From contig JAIUJO010000231.1 in assembly GCA_023846275.1 (NCBI GenBank), positions 433,001 to 497,000 of the forward strand: a stretch of DNA of 64,000 nt, in the 5' to 3' direction. The notes under the pieces were generated by a model. That model was not told where the DNA came from. It worked only from the letters and a program-made list of their open reading frames with translations, and ran no database searches. This DNA is from Vanilla planifolia (Eukaryota > Streptophyta > Magnoliopsida > Asparagales > Orchidaceae). This document shows positions 51,125 through 64,000 of this stretch, one piece after another. Position 1 is the stretch's first letter, and every line of letters starts with the position of its first letter. The translations under genes and the position numbers were made by a program.

Positions 51125-54100
51125 GGTTTACCTATGATTTTAATTATAAAGGACATTACACCTAACCAATTGGGCATCTTTGAATTCAACTATGTCGTAT
51201 AATTTTTCTTATTATTTCAATGTTTTTACTTTAATTTGGTTATATTACTATATAACACTAATCCTCTTCTCGTTAAGCCTTTAAATCATAACATTTTAAT
51301 TTAAATAAATTATGTTTTTTAAATTTATTCTATTTTAGGCTAGCATAGCAATACTTAATATTGAAATAATAATCGATTTTTATTAAAGATGATATACTTT
51401 TGGAATTTTTAGTAATTCTGAATGTGGTTTTTTTGAGACAACATGTACATCACTAAAGTGTTCTCAACATGTTCCATCTTATCAAAAATTCCTTTTAAAA
51501 TTTTCAAAAGTTTTATTTCTTAAGGTTTTTGCATTACTTATCTCATTTCTCTAAATTCTTTGATTTCATTTAGTTAAATTAATTTTCACGATAAATCACC
51601 TCTTGGGTGACCATTATATGTCGTAGATTTCTTTTGTATAATTTTCCTTCAAGTTATCTCATACTGATATAAAATACATCAAATGAAAATTAAAAAAAAT
51701 AATATATTTATTATGCTACTTATTTAATTTCACAATTCATAGTAATTCCAAATGATGTTGAATTAAGATAAAATAATTGTCAATTGAACTACCTCGAAAA
51801 GCTCTACTCAAATAACCAAATTTTATTATGCACCTGGTTTGATGTTCAAGGATTTGCACTCCATCTCTTTGGTATGATGGAATGTAACTTTTTTTAAAAA
51901 TTTATCTCAATTTCATAACTTTTTAACATTGGTTTGGATCGTTTCTATGTAAATCTAAGCCTCATCTCATATGACTTTTACAATGCTTCAACTTGTCTTA
52001 TGTGATTGGGTAATTCACAGTAATTTCAAAATGAAGTCTAATCGAGATGAAACAAATATTTTTGGACTTATCTTGAAAAGATTAATCCAAATAAATAGTA
52101 ACTTTCATATTTTTAAAATTTTTTTATGTATTATGGCATATTTTATAAGATATTTTAAGTAGTACCTAGTTTTATGATCGAGGATTTCACCGTTATTGTC
52201 TTGAGTATCTTGATACGAAACTTTTTGATAAATTGTATTTTAATTTTTTTCAAATGTGTCATTTTCATTTGGTTTTATTTCTATGTAATGTTAATTCTTC
52301 TTCCATGTTACTTTTATTTTTAATTTAAGTTGTTTAATACATTACATTAATTTATCTCATTTCAATAATGATATATGTTTATTCAAAGTTAAAATAATAT
52401 TTTACCATTAATTTTTTCATAATTCACAATCTTTCAAAATACTGGAGACATCTCAACCCCCTCTTTCCATTAAAATTTAATTGTATATTTTTTTTTATAT
52501 TTCCATTTTTATGGTGGTGGCATTTTTTTGAGACTTTTCTGTTTGTTCTTTTTATTTGATCACCAAGGATGTTACACTCAATCTATTTACTATTATTGAA
52601 TGTAGAATTCTTATAGAATTTACCAAGTATCTTCAATTTTGCTTTGATTTGGTTACATTACAATGTTACTCTAAATCGTTTCTCCTATGACATTTGCATC
52701 GCATTGATTTTGTTATATTATATTACTATAGTCTATCTTATTTTACCTTTAATATAAATATACTTATCATAATATATATATATATATATATTCTTGTTTA
52801 CTTTGGTTCTTCTGAGTAATTCGAAAGGAGGTAGATCGAGATGAAACAAACATCGTTCGATTCCTTTTGATTAGCTATATCCAATATAAAGAATCATTTT
52901 TTATCATTAAAAATATTAATTTCTATGTAGTTAGCACTCTTTACTTGACATTTTTATTTAAGCATGCTTTGATGATAAAGGATTACTTGTTCGATCACCT
53001 AAACAACTTTCATTGCAACTTTCCCAAAGAATTTGTCACATTTCTTAACTTTTTTCATTGTATTACTACATAACTCTGTCTTCTATCATTTCATTTTTAT
53101 GTCACTTTGATTTCTTTATGTTACTTTGCTTCAATATATTACTTCTAAATTTGCTATATATTTGCTTAACATACAAAAGAAATTGTTGTTGAAGTCATTT
53201 CAATCAGCTTTATCCCATTGACAGTTTGTTTTTTATATTTTAAAAAATTCTATTTTTTAGAATTTTGACATGCTTTAGAAGTCATTTTGCTTTCTACCAA
53301 ATTTAATGATATTACACTAACTCACATTTGTATCTTGGAATACAACATTTTTGTAAAAAATTTTAATTCTTCAAATTTTTTGCTTGATTTGCATATTATT
53401 GCTTTTATTTAGTTAATTAAATTCTTGGGAATTTATTGCATTCCAAATTTAATATACTTTTACTTTAAATAAAAAAACTTTATTATTATACTGTCTTATT
53501 TAATTTTATAATTTATAGTAATTCCAAATAAGGTCTAATAAAAGTAAAGCAAAGGTTGTGAAAATATTCTTGAAGAGCTCTATCAAATTAAATAGTCATT
53601 TTAATATTCTTAAATGTTATCTTTTCTTGAGTTTTGGCATTTTTTATAAACTTTTTTGGCTTGCACTTAATCTTTAAATATTATATAATTTTTTTTCATG
53701 AGCTATGAGATATTTTGATTTGTACCACACTTGATTACTAAGAATGTAACATTTGGCTTCTTTATTATGTTAGAATATTACTTCCCTATATAGCTTATCT
53801 AATTTTTTCAAAAGGTTTGCTTAGATTTGGTTATATTATTATAAAACTCTAAATCTTCTCTCATGTTACATTTACATCACTTTCATTTGTTTATATTAAA
53901 TTGCTTTAATTTAACTTAGTTTAGCTTAATTATGCATATAATATTAAAATTATAACTTTTTATAATTTATGGTATTTTGCTTTAGTAATTTCTACATATT
54001 GTTAATGAGATATGATTGAGACAAAATAAATATTATTAATCTTACCCTAATGAGCTTTTTCTAATTAAATTATTTTTTTCATATGTTTTATTTACAATTA

Positions 54101-54960
54101 AGTATGCTATACAACTCATTTTGATTTGTACTTATCAAATGATTAACGAAGTGTGATTCGATCTTCTTAATATCTTTGAACAAAACTTTGCCATTAAGTT
54201 TATATAATTTCTTCAATTTTTTTGTTTGGATATATTGCTTTTTTAACGTTACATTACTTTGAATTTCAAATATTACGTTACTTCAACTTATCACACTACA
54301 GCTACATTATAAATTTAAATAATATTAAAAAAATAATATATTTTTATTAATGCTTGTTTTTATATGGTAATTCTAAGTATTTCTAAATGAGTTTAGATTT
54401 ACATGAGAGTAAAGTCTTTAAAATTGTCTCAATGAGATCTATTTAATTAAATATTTATTTTTATATTTTTATATAATCCATTTTTTAAGGCTTATGTATG
54501 CTTACCAAATCTTTTCAATCATATCTTATTTGATAATTGATGATGTCACACTTGAACTTGAGAGTATTATAGAATGCATCTTTACTACACCAATTATCAT
54601 ATTTAGTCAACTATTTTATTTCTATTTAGTTATACTATTATGTAACTCTTAATTTCTTTTGGTATTACCATTATGTGTCTTTGAGTTTGATACATTATAA
54701 TGCTTCAATTTAACTTATTTTATCCTTATTATATATTTACTTATTATTAGAATAATGATTTATTATTTTTTTTGCTAATTTACTTCGATAATTCTTAGTA
54801 GTTCAAACAGAGGATTGATTGAAATAAAGGTAACATTATTAGTCAAATCTTAATGGGCTCTATCCAAATAAATATTTAGTTTTTATTTTTAAATATTTTA
54901 TTTGCTAAGGATTTGGCACACTTTATAGGGTATTATATTTGTAGCTGATTTGATGATCAA
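51125..54960 (+). repeat. ~405-bp satellite, block 3 (plus orientation)
   Basis: The same monomer as block 1 reappears. The first recognisable string is at ~51,140 ('ttataaaggacattacacc' for the 'gatgatcaaggatgttacac' landmark). The 'ttcaattttt' marker recurs near 51,208, 51,540, 51,900, 52,240, 52,620, 53,035, 53,365, 53,800, 54,205 and 54,600, giving ~10 units of ~330-430 bases. 'gtaattcc' with 'gatgaaacaa' strings recur between them. Short open frames such as 51,971-52,162 and 52,867-53,073 are products of the repeat. Confidence 0.9.
52770..52791. repeat. (AT)n run
   Basis: About eleven AT dinucleotides, grown inside the 'taatattaaaataataa' part of a satellite monomer. Confidence 0.95.
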
Positions 54961-54981
54961 GAAAATTACCATTGATCATCA
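54951..54981. repeat. Perfect 10-bp inverted repeat at a satellite strand switch
   Basis: tgatgatcaa at 54,951-54,960 is followed, after an 11-base spacer, by its exact reverse complement ttgatcatca at 54,972-54,981. The left arm is the 'gatgatcaa' landmark of the plus-oriented monomer; sequence on the right immediately continues in the opposite orientation. The junction could form a hairpin. Confidence 0.95.
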
Positions 54982-57900
54982 CGACATAGCCAAATAAAAG
55001 AAAAACATTTGAGGAAATGACATAAGTTATAGAGAAAGCTTGAACTTAGAAAGAATAAAGAGATTCAATTTAATGTTCTTGATCATAAAATTAGGTGCAA
55101 ATCAAAGTATCTCTTAAAGTAGTGGAAATTAAAGAAAGTAAAATTTTTAAAGATATTAAACTGATGATTTAATTAGATAAACCTTATTTAGATATCACTA
55201 ATAATGTTTATTTAATCTCAATAAGACCTCATTTCAATTCACTATGATTACCAAATTTAAGAAATAATAACTAAATATTATTTCAATATTAAGTAAACAT
55301 ATATTATAAATTAAATTAAATAATTTAAAGGAATATAATATAGTAAGAGCAAAAATGTAAAAGTCACATGATAGAGAATTAGAGTTTTGTAGTTATATAA
55401 CAAAAATATTTATAGAAATGAGATAAATTGTACAAGAAAAATGAATTACAAGACAAAGTAGATGGATAGCAATAACCTCAACCACCAAATTAGGTACACA
55501 TAGAAAAGATTCATGAAGTTGCCTAAACCTTAAAAAATAAAAAGATAAAAAATAATAAAATAATTATTTAATGGAATTAAACTTGTCAAAAACAATTCAA
55601 CATTATTTGCATTATTCTTTGGGAATTCAATTGGAATTACTCTTGATTAGCAAAGTAAATAAGTAATGTCACTATATGAAAATGATGAAATGTGATAAAT
55701 TATAAAGGCATAATATAGCCAAGTCAAAAGGATGAAACAACTCATAAAATGTATCAAAATCCTTGAAAACAATATAACAAAAAATTCAAAATGAATATTT
55801 AATTAGATAAAGCTAGTCGAGAAATGTCCAATAACGTTTGTCTCATCTTGATTAGATGTTGTTTGGAATTATTATGAATTACAACAGTGAATAAGCAATA
55901 ATAATAAAAAATTAGTAATGTAATATTAAGTAAATATACATTAATTATATAATTACATAAATTTAATTGGTGTAACACTACAAAACAAAAGATATTAAAA
56001 TATAATAGGAGAGAAGAATTAGAATTTTATAGTAAGTATAACAAAACCAAAGAAAACATTTTCAAAAAAGGAGACAAATTGTGCAAGAAGGTTGCATTGC
56101 AAAATATTAAGGGGATCAAGTTTAACATAACCAATTTCCAAATTATATATAAATCAAAATGTATTGTAAAATATGTCAAAAATTAAGAAATAATCCCAAT
56201 AAATATAAAAATGAATATTTATTTTGATAAAGCTATTTTAAATAAGACCAAACATTTTATTTTTATCTTGATTGGAAATATTTTGCAATTAATGCACATA
56301 AATAAAAAAATTAAAAAAATAAAGAAATTATTTTTTAATAATAAATAAAAACATTGTTAAAAATAGATAAATTAAAACAATGTAATATAACCACACAAAA
56401 AAGAGGTAAAAGCCATATTTAAGGAGATTTATAATTACGTAATAATATAACCAAATTAAATCAAAGGATTTTATGAAATGAGATAAAGTGTGTGACAAAA
56501 TTACTTTCCAACATACAAATGAGGTCAAGAGAAACATCTTGAATTAACAAATCTGCCATGAATCAAAATATCTCAAGAAGCATGCAAAAAGATTAAAAAA
56601 AAATAAAATATTTAAAAATATTAAAAAAAATTATTTCAATTGAACTCGTCAATATAAGTCCAATTTTGTTTGCTTCATCTCAATAGAACCTTATTTGGCA
56701 TTATTACAAATTTTTTAAATAAACAAGTAAAAACGATAATTTACTTTTATTTTGATATTTAGTGAATATATGTTGAAGCTGTGATGAGATAAATTATCAC
56801 AAGAAAGTTGAATTCTTGTATTCTCAATCATCATATTCGTTGTGAGTCAAAATAACTCATAAAATATACAAAAAACTAGAAAAAGAAATTTTTAAAAAAT
56901 ATAAAAATCTACCTTTAATTGAATATAGCTCATAATGATAAGTTTAACAAAGATAGTTTTGTCATGATCATACCTCATTTAAATTTGTTGTCTGCTACAA
57001 AAATTGGCAAGAGTAAACAATAAGAACCTGTTACTCTAATATAAAGTAAATATATGTTAAATTTCAAATGATATAAATTGAAGAAATGTAATATAAGCAA
57101 ATCAAACTATTGTAAAAGCCACATTAGAGCAGATTTCGAGTTACCTTATAATATAAGAAACTAAAGGAAAAAAATAAAAGTATTGAGACACATTATATTA
57201 GAGAGTTGCCAAGAAACGCAAGAGATTGAGCGCAACATTTTCAACCATCAATTTTAGTATGTATCATAATATCCAAAAAGTAATTGAAATTGTAGAATAT
57301 AAAATATTTAACAATGCTAAAAAGATTATTTAGTTTGATAGAGCAAGATGAGACTAATGTCACTAATTTGTTCTCAATATACCTCAATTTGAATTACCAT
57401 GAATTAGAAAATTTTATGAATATTAAAAAATTATTAATCAAATTTTAAGTAAACATATATTCAAAATTTAATTTAATAAAATTAAGGAATGTCATAAAAT
57501 CAAATAAAAATAATATAAAAGTTACATGAGAAGAGAAATAAAGCTCTATAATAATATAAGTAAAAACACATTTAAAGAGATGAGAAAACTTATATTAGAA
57601 AGATACATTCTAAGGCAAAGAGATAAACTGCAATAACAAATGACCACCAAATTTTGTGCGAATAGACATGAACCATGAAACATCGTAATCCTTAGAAAAT
57701 AAACATTTAAAAATATAAAAATGAATTTTTTTTTATTGAGCTCATGGAGATAACTTCAACAATTTTTGTTTCATCATGATAGGATCTAAATTAGATTTCT
57801 TATGAATTACCAAAGTAAATACACATAATAAATAATAATTTCAAACTTTAATATTTTTTAGATACATATAAAAGCAAAAAAAATTAAATTGAAATCATTT

Positions 57901-60900
57901 AATGAAATCAAAGTAATGTAACATCCTTAAAAGTTAAATCATGTGTAAAATTTAATATTTCATAAAACATATTAAAATAATTGATAATAAAATATTTGAA
58001 AAAAATAAAAAAAAATATTTAATTAGATAGAGCTCATTAGGACATGTCTAATGCTAAGGAGATAGACTATAACAACATCAATAACCAAATTAGACATAAA
58101 TAAAAATTATCCATGGACTTACCCAAACCATAAAAAATAAAACTTTATAAATATTAAAGTGAGTACTTATTTAGATTGATGTTGTCAAGACAAGCTCAGT
58201 AATGTTTATTTCAACTTGATAGAAACTTGATTAGAACTTTTAAGAATTATCAAAGTAAATAATCATAAATAATAATAATTTATTATTTTTAATATTATAC
58301 AAATATAAGTTAAAGTTTAATTATGATAAATTGAGGTAATATAATATAACCAAATCAAAGTGTTGTAAAGTCATAAACCATTAAATAAAGTGTAAATTAA
58401 AATATTTCACAAAATACAACAAAGTCCTTAAAAAATATTTTAAAAAATAAAAATTAATATTTAATTACATAGTGCTTGTGACATGTCTAACAATATCTCT
58501 TTTATCTATAGTGGATCTATTTTAGATTTATTACAAATTATGAAAATTAAATGAGCTTAATTAATAAAAAATTTATATTTTAATATGATGTAAAAAGTCA
58601 GAAAATAGGAGATTTGTAGTAACACTATAATATAAAAAATGAAAGAAATATTCATAAAAACAATGGAAATTGAGCTTCAGTAGTACTCGAAGATACTATG
58701 GAGATCTAATGCAATAGTCTTTATCATCAAATCAAGTGTGAAAAAAATGTCTCATTAAAGAAGGCAAAACCGTAAAAAAGAAAAAAGCTATTACATAAAT
58801 GAATATTTCATTGGATAGAGCTAGTTAAGAAGAGGCCCATGATATTTTTTTTCATCTTGATCGAACCTCATATGAAATTACTACAAATTATAAAATTAAA
58901 TTATAAAAAATAATTAATAAACGTTTTCTTCAATTTTAAGAAAATATTTATTAAAGATGGAATTAGATATATTGAGGTAATACAATATGATTAGATCAAG
59001 GAGATGTGAAGGTCACATGATAGAAGATTTAGAGTTAAATAGTAATTTAAAAAATTAAAATCTAACAATTTGAAGAAATTAAAAACATTGTAAAGGAATG
59101 TTGCATTCTATAATGCTATGGAGATTGATCATAACATCCTTCATTGGCAAAGGTGTTAAGCAAAACATCTCCCAACAGATCAAACATTCAAGTGTAATAT
59201 CCTCGATCATTAAATAAGGGATAAATCAAAACAACTAAAAAAGAACGCCAAAGTGATAGAAAAGAAAATATTCAAATAAATAAAAAAAAAATATTTAATT
59301 GGATAAATTAATTGAGAAGAGTTCATTAATGTTTGCTCAATCTTAATTGCACATTATTCAAAATTATTATGCATTACCAAAGTAAATAGGCAGAAATGAT
59401 TACAAGGTATGACATCATTTATAAGTAAATATTTATTAAATATGAAATGATATAAGATGATGTAATGTAATATAATAAAATCAATATCAAAAGAACAGTC
59501 AAACACTACTACATTAAGAGTTTTATAGAAGTATAACATAACGAAAAAAATAATTTAAGAAATTACTCTAATTATACTGAAAAAATGCATTTTAGGATGC
59601 TAATGAGTTCAATTGCAACATTCTTAATTTACATATAATTTAGGAGGAAAACTCCTTGAAAAGTATCAAAAAATATTAGAAAATAAATTTTTAAAAAATA
59701 TAAAATTTAATATTTATTTGGAAAGAGTTCATTCACATTTATATCAATTTTTTAAAATATAAAAATCAATTTTTACAAATGTATGACGAATTAGATTAAG
59801 CTTGTTAAGATGTTTTCATTGACATTCATTTCACCTCAAATGGACCTCTTTTAAAATTAATGTGAATTATCAAGTAAACAAGAACAATAATATAAAATTA
59901 TTTTATTATAAAGAAAATATATATTAAATCTCAAATAAGATTAACTAAAGTAATTATAATTTAACCTAATCAATGTGATGTAATGGTTACACATTAGGAG
60001 AATTATAGTTTGATAAGCAAATAACAAAATTAGAGTGAAACAATTGAACATATTTGTTAAACTATAGAGGAAAGTCACATTCTATCATGATATGGACAAC
60101 AAGTCAAACATCCTCTGTTATCAAATTATGTATAAATTAGAAATGTCTGATAATGAGTAGAAAAATTAAGGGAAATAAAATATTTTTAAAAATGAAATAA
60201 ATTTCTAATTATATAAAACATGTAGAAACAATTTTGATATCATTTATTTTTTCATTAGACTTTCTTTCTAATTACTAAAATTACCAATCTAAATAGCACA
60301 AACAATAATAAATTTATATTTTAATATTAAGTAAATATATATCAGAGCTAAAATGAGATATATTGAAGCGATAAAATATATTTGAATCCAAGTGATGTAA
60401 AAGTAATCTGAGATTTGAAATATAGTTCATAAAAATCTAACCAAACTAATAAGAAAAATTTTTAAAACAAGAAAACTTTATGGGAAAGTTGCAATCAATG
60501 ACACGAAGTAGATCTTAACTAAAGATGTCAATCATTACATCTGGTCCAAATTGAAATAGCACATAAAATGTGCCAAAACACTACAAAATAAAAGATTACA
60601 AAATTTGATATTTTAATAATGAATATTTGATTAGATAAAGCTTATTGAGATGAGCCTAATGACATTTGTTTTATTTTGGTCAAACATTATTTGGAATTAC
60701 TACAAATTGTCAAAGTAGGTAAGAAAAAGTAAAAAATAATTAGTATATGTTGAAGATAAAAAAAGATAGGTTGAGGCAATATACTATAAAAAATCATGTT
60801 GACATGAAGATCACATGATGAAGGAATAAGAGTTTCATAATAATATAAAAAAATCAAAGGAATTCATTTAGAGAAATGAGATAAGTTGCATAAGAAAGTC

Positions 60901-63900
60901 ATATATCATGATATAAAGGAGCTCTAGTGAAACATCATTGTTCATCAAATGAAGTACAAAAAAATGCTCTAAAGATTGCTTAAATTCAACAAATAAAAAA
61001 TTCTAAAAATATTAAAATGGATATTTAATAAAAAGTACCAAAATACATAAACATGCCTAACAAGAAATTATTATTCCAATTTTGAGTAAATATATATTAA
61101 AGCAATAAATACAATAAAATTTTAAAAAGTAATATAGGAAAACTATAATGATCTAAAGGATAAATGATAAGAGATTTACATAGTTATCTAGAGAAATAAA
61201 AAATGAAACTCGAAAGAAAAGAGATAAATTATATAAGAAAATGATATTCAAGACAAAAGAAATCGAGTATAACATCCTTGATTATTGAATCAAGTAAAAA
61301 TAAAATTATTTCTCATAACGTATGCTAAAATTATCAAAACAAAAATATTTAGAAACATAGATATTTAGTTGGATAAATCTCATTGAGATTAGTGGAATGG
61401 TTTTCACTTTGTCTCTATGAGACCTCCATTAAAAATATTATAAATTAGCAAGGCATATAAGAATATAAATAATAAATAAATAATTCTATTTTAAGTAAAT
61501 ACATGTTAAAGTTGATATGAGAAAAATTAAAGTGATAAAATTTAACAAGATTGAGAAGATATAAAGGTCACCAGTGAGGTGAATTATAATTATATAGTAA
61601 AAAAATAAATAAAATACAATACTGTGAAGAAGATTAGTTATACAAGAAACCTACATCTCATGATGCAAAGAAGAACAAGTGTAAAATTCTCAATTAGAAA
61701 TTCTATTCTATTTGAAAATAACTCAAAGTGTGCAAAAACTATAAAAAAGAAAAACTTCTACAATTATAAAGATAGATGTTTAATTAGATAGAGTATGTTG
61801 AGACATGAGTAATAAAGTTTGTTTCTTCTCCATTTGACGATTTTGGAATTTCTACTCATTACCAAAGTTAATAAGCTTAAATAATAATAAATTATTATTT
61901 AAATAAAAATAAATATATATTAAAACTAAAATTAAATAAATTGAAATAGTGTAATATTACGAAGTCAGTGTGATATATAGGTCATTGATTAGGAGAATTA
62001 GTGCGTCATGGTAATATAACTAAATCAAAGGGACAAATTTGAAGAAATGATATACATTTTATGTAAAAGTTGTATTCAAAGATACTAAAATGATCAAGTG
62101 TGAGACCTTAGATCCTGTAATGTGGTATGTTTCAAAGTGTCTTGAATAACATATTGAAATCCCAAAAAATAGAATACCTAAAAATGTAAAACCTATGATC
62201 TACATGGATAATGCTGTTTGGGACCTGTACAATTTTGACTCTTTGTTCTTAATTAGACCTTTTTTGGAATTACTGTGAATTAACAAATTAAATAGAAATA
62301 ACTGATAACAAGATATTATTTTAAAATTACGTAAATATATATTCAAATTAAAATGATATAAATTGAAGTAATATAGTATTACTAAATCAATGTAATGTAA
62401 GGGTCATATGAGAGAAGATTTGGAGTTATAGAGAAACGTAAAAAATTAAAGTAAAAGTTTTTAAAAAATTAGTTGTATTGCATTGAAAGATGCACTCCAA
62501 GATACACAGGAGATCGAGCATAGCATTTTTGTTAATCAAATGATTTAAAACTTGAGGTAACTCACAAACCATTCCAAAACCATAAAAATAATACATTTGT
62601 AATTATAGAGACCAACAATTAATAAGATAAAATTTGTTAGGATAAGCAGAATGATGCTCGCTTCATCTTTGTAAAACTATGTTTATAATAATTATGAATT
62701 ATGAATAAACATAAATAATAATTAATTATTATTTAAATATTAAATAAATATACATAAAACTAAAATGACTTAATTTAAAGCAATGTAATATAACCAAATC
62801 AAAGTGATTTAAATATCACAGAAGACCAACATGGAAGTTTTTCTCTAATATTTCCAAATAAAGTAAAAATTTGAAGAAATGAGCTAAATTATATAGAATG
62901 TTATAATCTAAGATAAGTTGATGCAATGTAATATATTAAATTCAAAGCTCTTTAAAGGTCAAATAAGTATAGATTTAGAGTTACATGGTAATATAACAAA
63001 ATCTAAGTGAAAAACCTAAAAAAGCGAGAAATTATTTGAGAATGTTTCACTCTAGGATGCTAAGAAGTTTGAGGGTAACAACCTCAGTTGCCAAATGAGA
63101 TTCAAATTGAGATGGCTTATAAATTAAGCATAAACAATAAAAACAATTAATCATAAAATATACAAATGAAAAACTAATTTGACAATGCCCATTATGAAGA
63201 GCCCAAAGACTTTTACTGTCTTGACTGGAACTCATTTTGAATTACAATGAATCAGTAAAATATTTATTCATGAATAAATTGAAATTATTATTTTAATATT
63301 AAGTGTATATTAAATCTAAAATAACATAAAATTGAAGTGATGTAATTAATCAAAATAAAAGTGATGTAAATTCATATGATAAGAGATTTGGAATACAACA
63401 TAATATTACCGAACCAAATCAAAAAAGAAAGAATGACAAAAATTATAATCAAATGTTGAATAACTAGACCCTAAGTAGATATAGAGTGTTATCCTCGAAA
63501 TAGAAATGACATTATTTATCATAAAAAAAGATTATTTCATTGGATAAAGCATATCAAGGCAAGAGCAATGATTATTATTTCATCGCAACCTGGCATCTAA
63601 TGCAAATTGCCAACTCAAATATACATTAAAAAATTAATTATTATTTTATTAATGAGAAATATATATTAAAACTTAATTAAGATAATTTGCAATAATATAG
63701 TATCAGCAAAACATTGGTATTTAAAGGTTAAGAGAGAATAGATTTTGAGTTACATAATAATATAGCAAAATTGAAAAAACATTTGAGAGATTTATGTAAA
63801 TTTTATGGAAAAGTTGAACACAAAGTACTAAGGAGATTGAGTGTAATATTATCCATCCTAAAAATCTAGTATAGATGATAGCATGCATAAATTATGCAAA

Positions 63901-64000
63901 AAATGATAGAAAAATATATTTAATCTTATTAAATTGAACATTTAATCGAATAGAGCTCTTTGAAATGGGTGAAATAAAGTTTTTTTGCCTTATTCAACCA
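54982..64000 (-). repeat. ~405-bp satellite, block 4 (inverted, to window end)
   Basis: About 21-22 inverted monomers. The reversed marker 'gaaatgagataaattgt' and variants recurs near 55,013, 55,416, 56,068, 56,478, 56,785, 57,180, 57,576, 58,660, 59,080, 59,550, 60,870, 61,210, 62,045, 62,470 and 62,875, mostly ~400 bases apart, with some shortened units. 'acatccttgatcatc' and 'atatttaattagataaagc' strings recur in phase. The array continues past the window end. Open frames here (for example 56,328-56,537, 59,354-59,539 and 63,047-63,235 minus) are not genes. Confidence 0.92.

Noticed and set aside
50838..51189. Overlapping minus-strand open frames with a C-rich end
   Set aside because: Considered as a gene remnant. 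No motif could be named, there are stops between them, and they run into satellite sequence.

Overview
This window looks like nuclear DNA from a land plant with a large, repeat-rich genome. It is very AT-rich, no open reading frame exceeds about 120 codons, and nothing reads as an intact protein gene. Everything I can recognise is repetitive or ribosomal, and all of it is heavily decayed. The plant call rests on three things: the LINE layout (a gag-like ORF1 with a CCHC knuckle, then endonuclease, reverse transcriptase and RNase H), the plant-like rDNA, and Copia/Sirevirus-like gag and LTR hallmarks. The species cannot be read from this sequence.

Layout. (1) 1 to ~18.1 kb: three head-to-tail copies of one LINE, all on the minus strand. 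Copy A (~4,110 down to past base 1) is cut by the window edge; B (~10,800 to ~4,110) and C (~18,100 to ~10,800) each run from ORF1 to RNase H. (2) ~18.2-23.9 kb: a decayed 45S rDNA unit on the plus strand: 3' part of 18S, ITS1, 5.8S, ITS2, 26S, and spacer with ~300-bp subrepeats. (3) ~24.15-31.6 kb: a diverged tandem satellite with a ~405-bp monomer, plus-oriented to ~29,575 and then inverted. (4) ~31.6-51.1 kb: AT-rich DNA holding minus-strand Copia remnants (gag at ~33.85-36.3 kb, two ~2.35-kb LTR-like copies at ~36.93-39.29 and ~40.45-42.80 kb) and an inverted LTR fragment at ~45.4-45.9 kb. (5) ~51.1-64 kb: the same satellite again, plus-oriented to ~54,960 and inverted from there to the window end.

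The segment therefore reads as an old heterochromatic block: an rDNA relic between a tandem LINE array and a satellite that changes orientation at least three times. No genes work together here. The most notable observations are the tandem full-length-type LINE trimer abutting a broken 18S gene, the complete but AT-shifted 45S relic, and the ~405-bp satellite with strand-switch junctions, one of which carries a perfect 10-bp inverted repeat.

All calls come from reading and translating by eye. Boundaries marked approximate may be off by tens to a few hundred bases.
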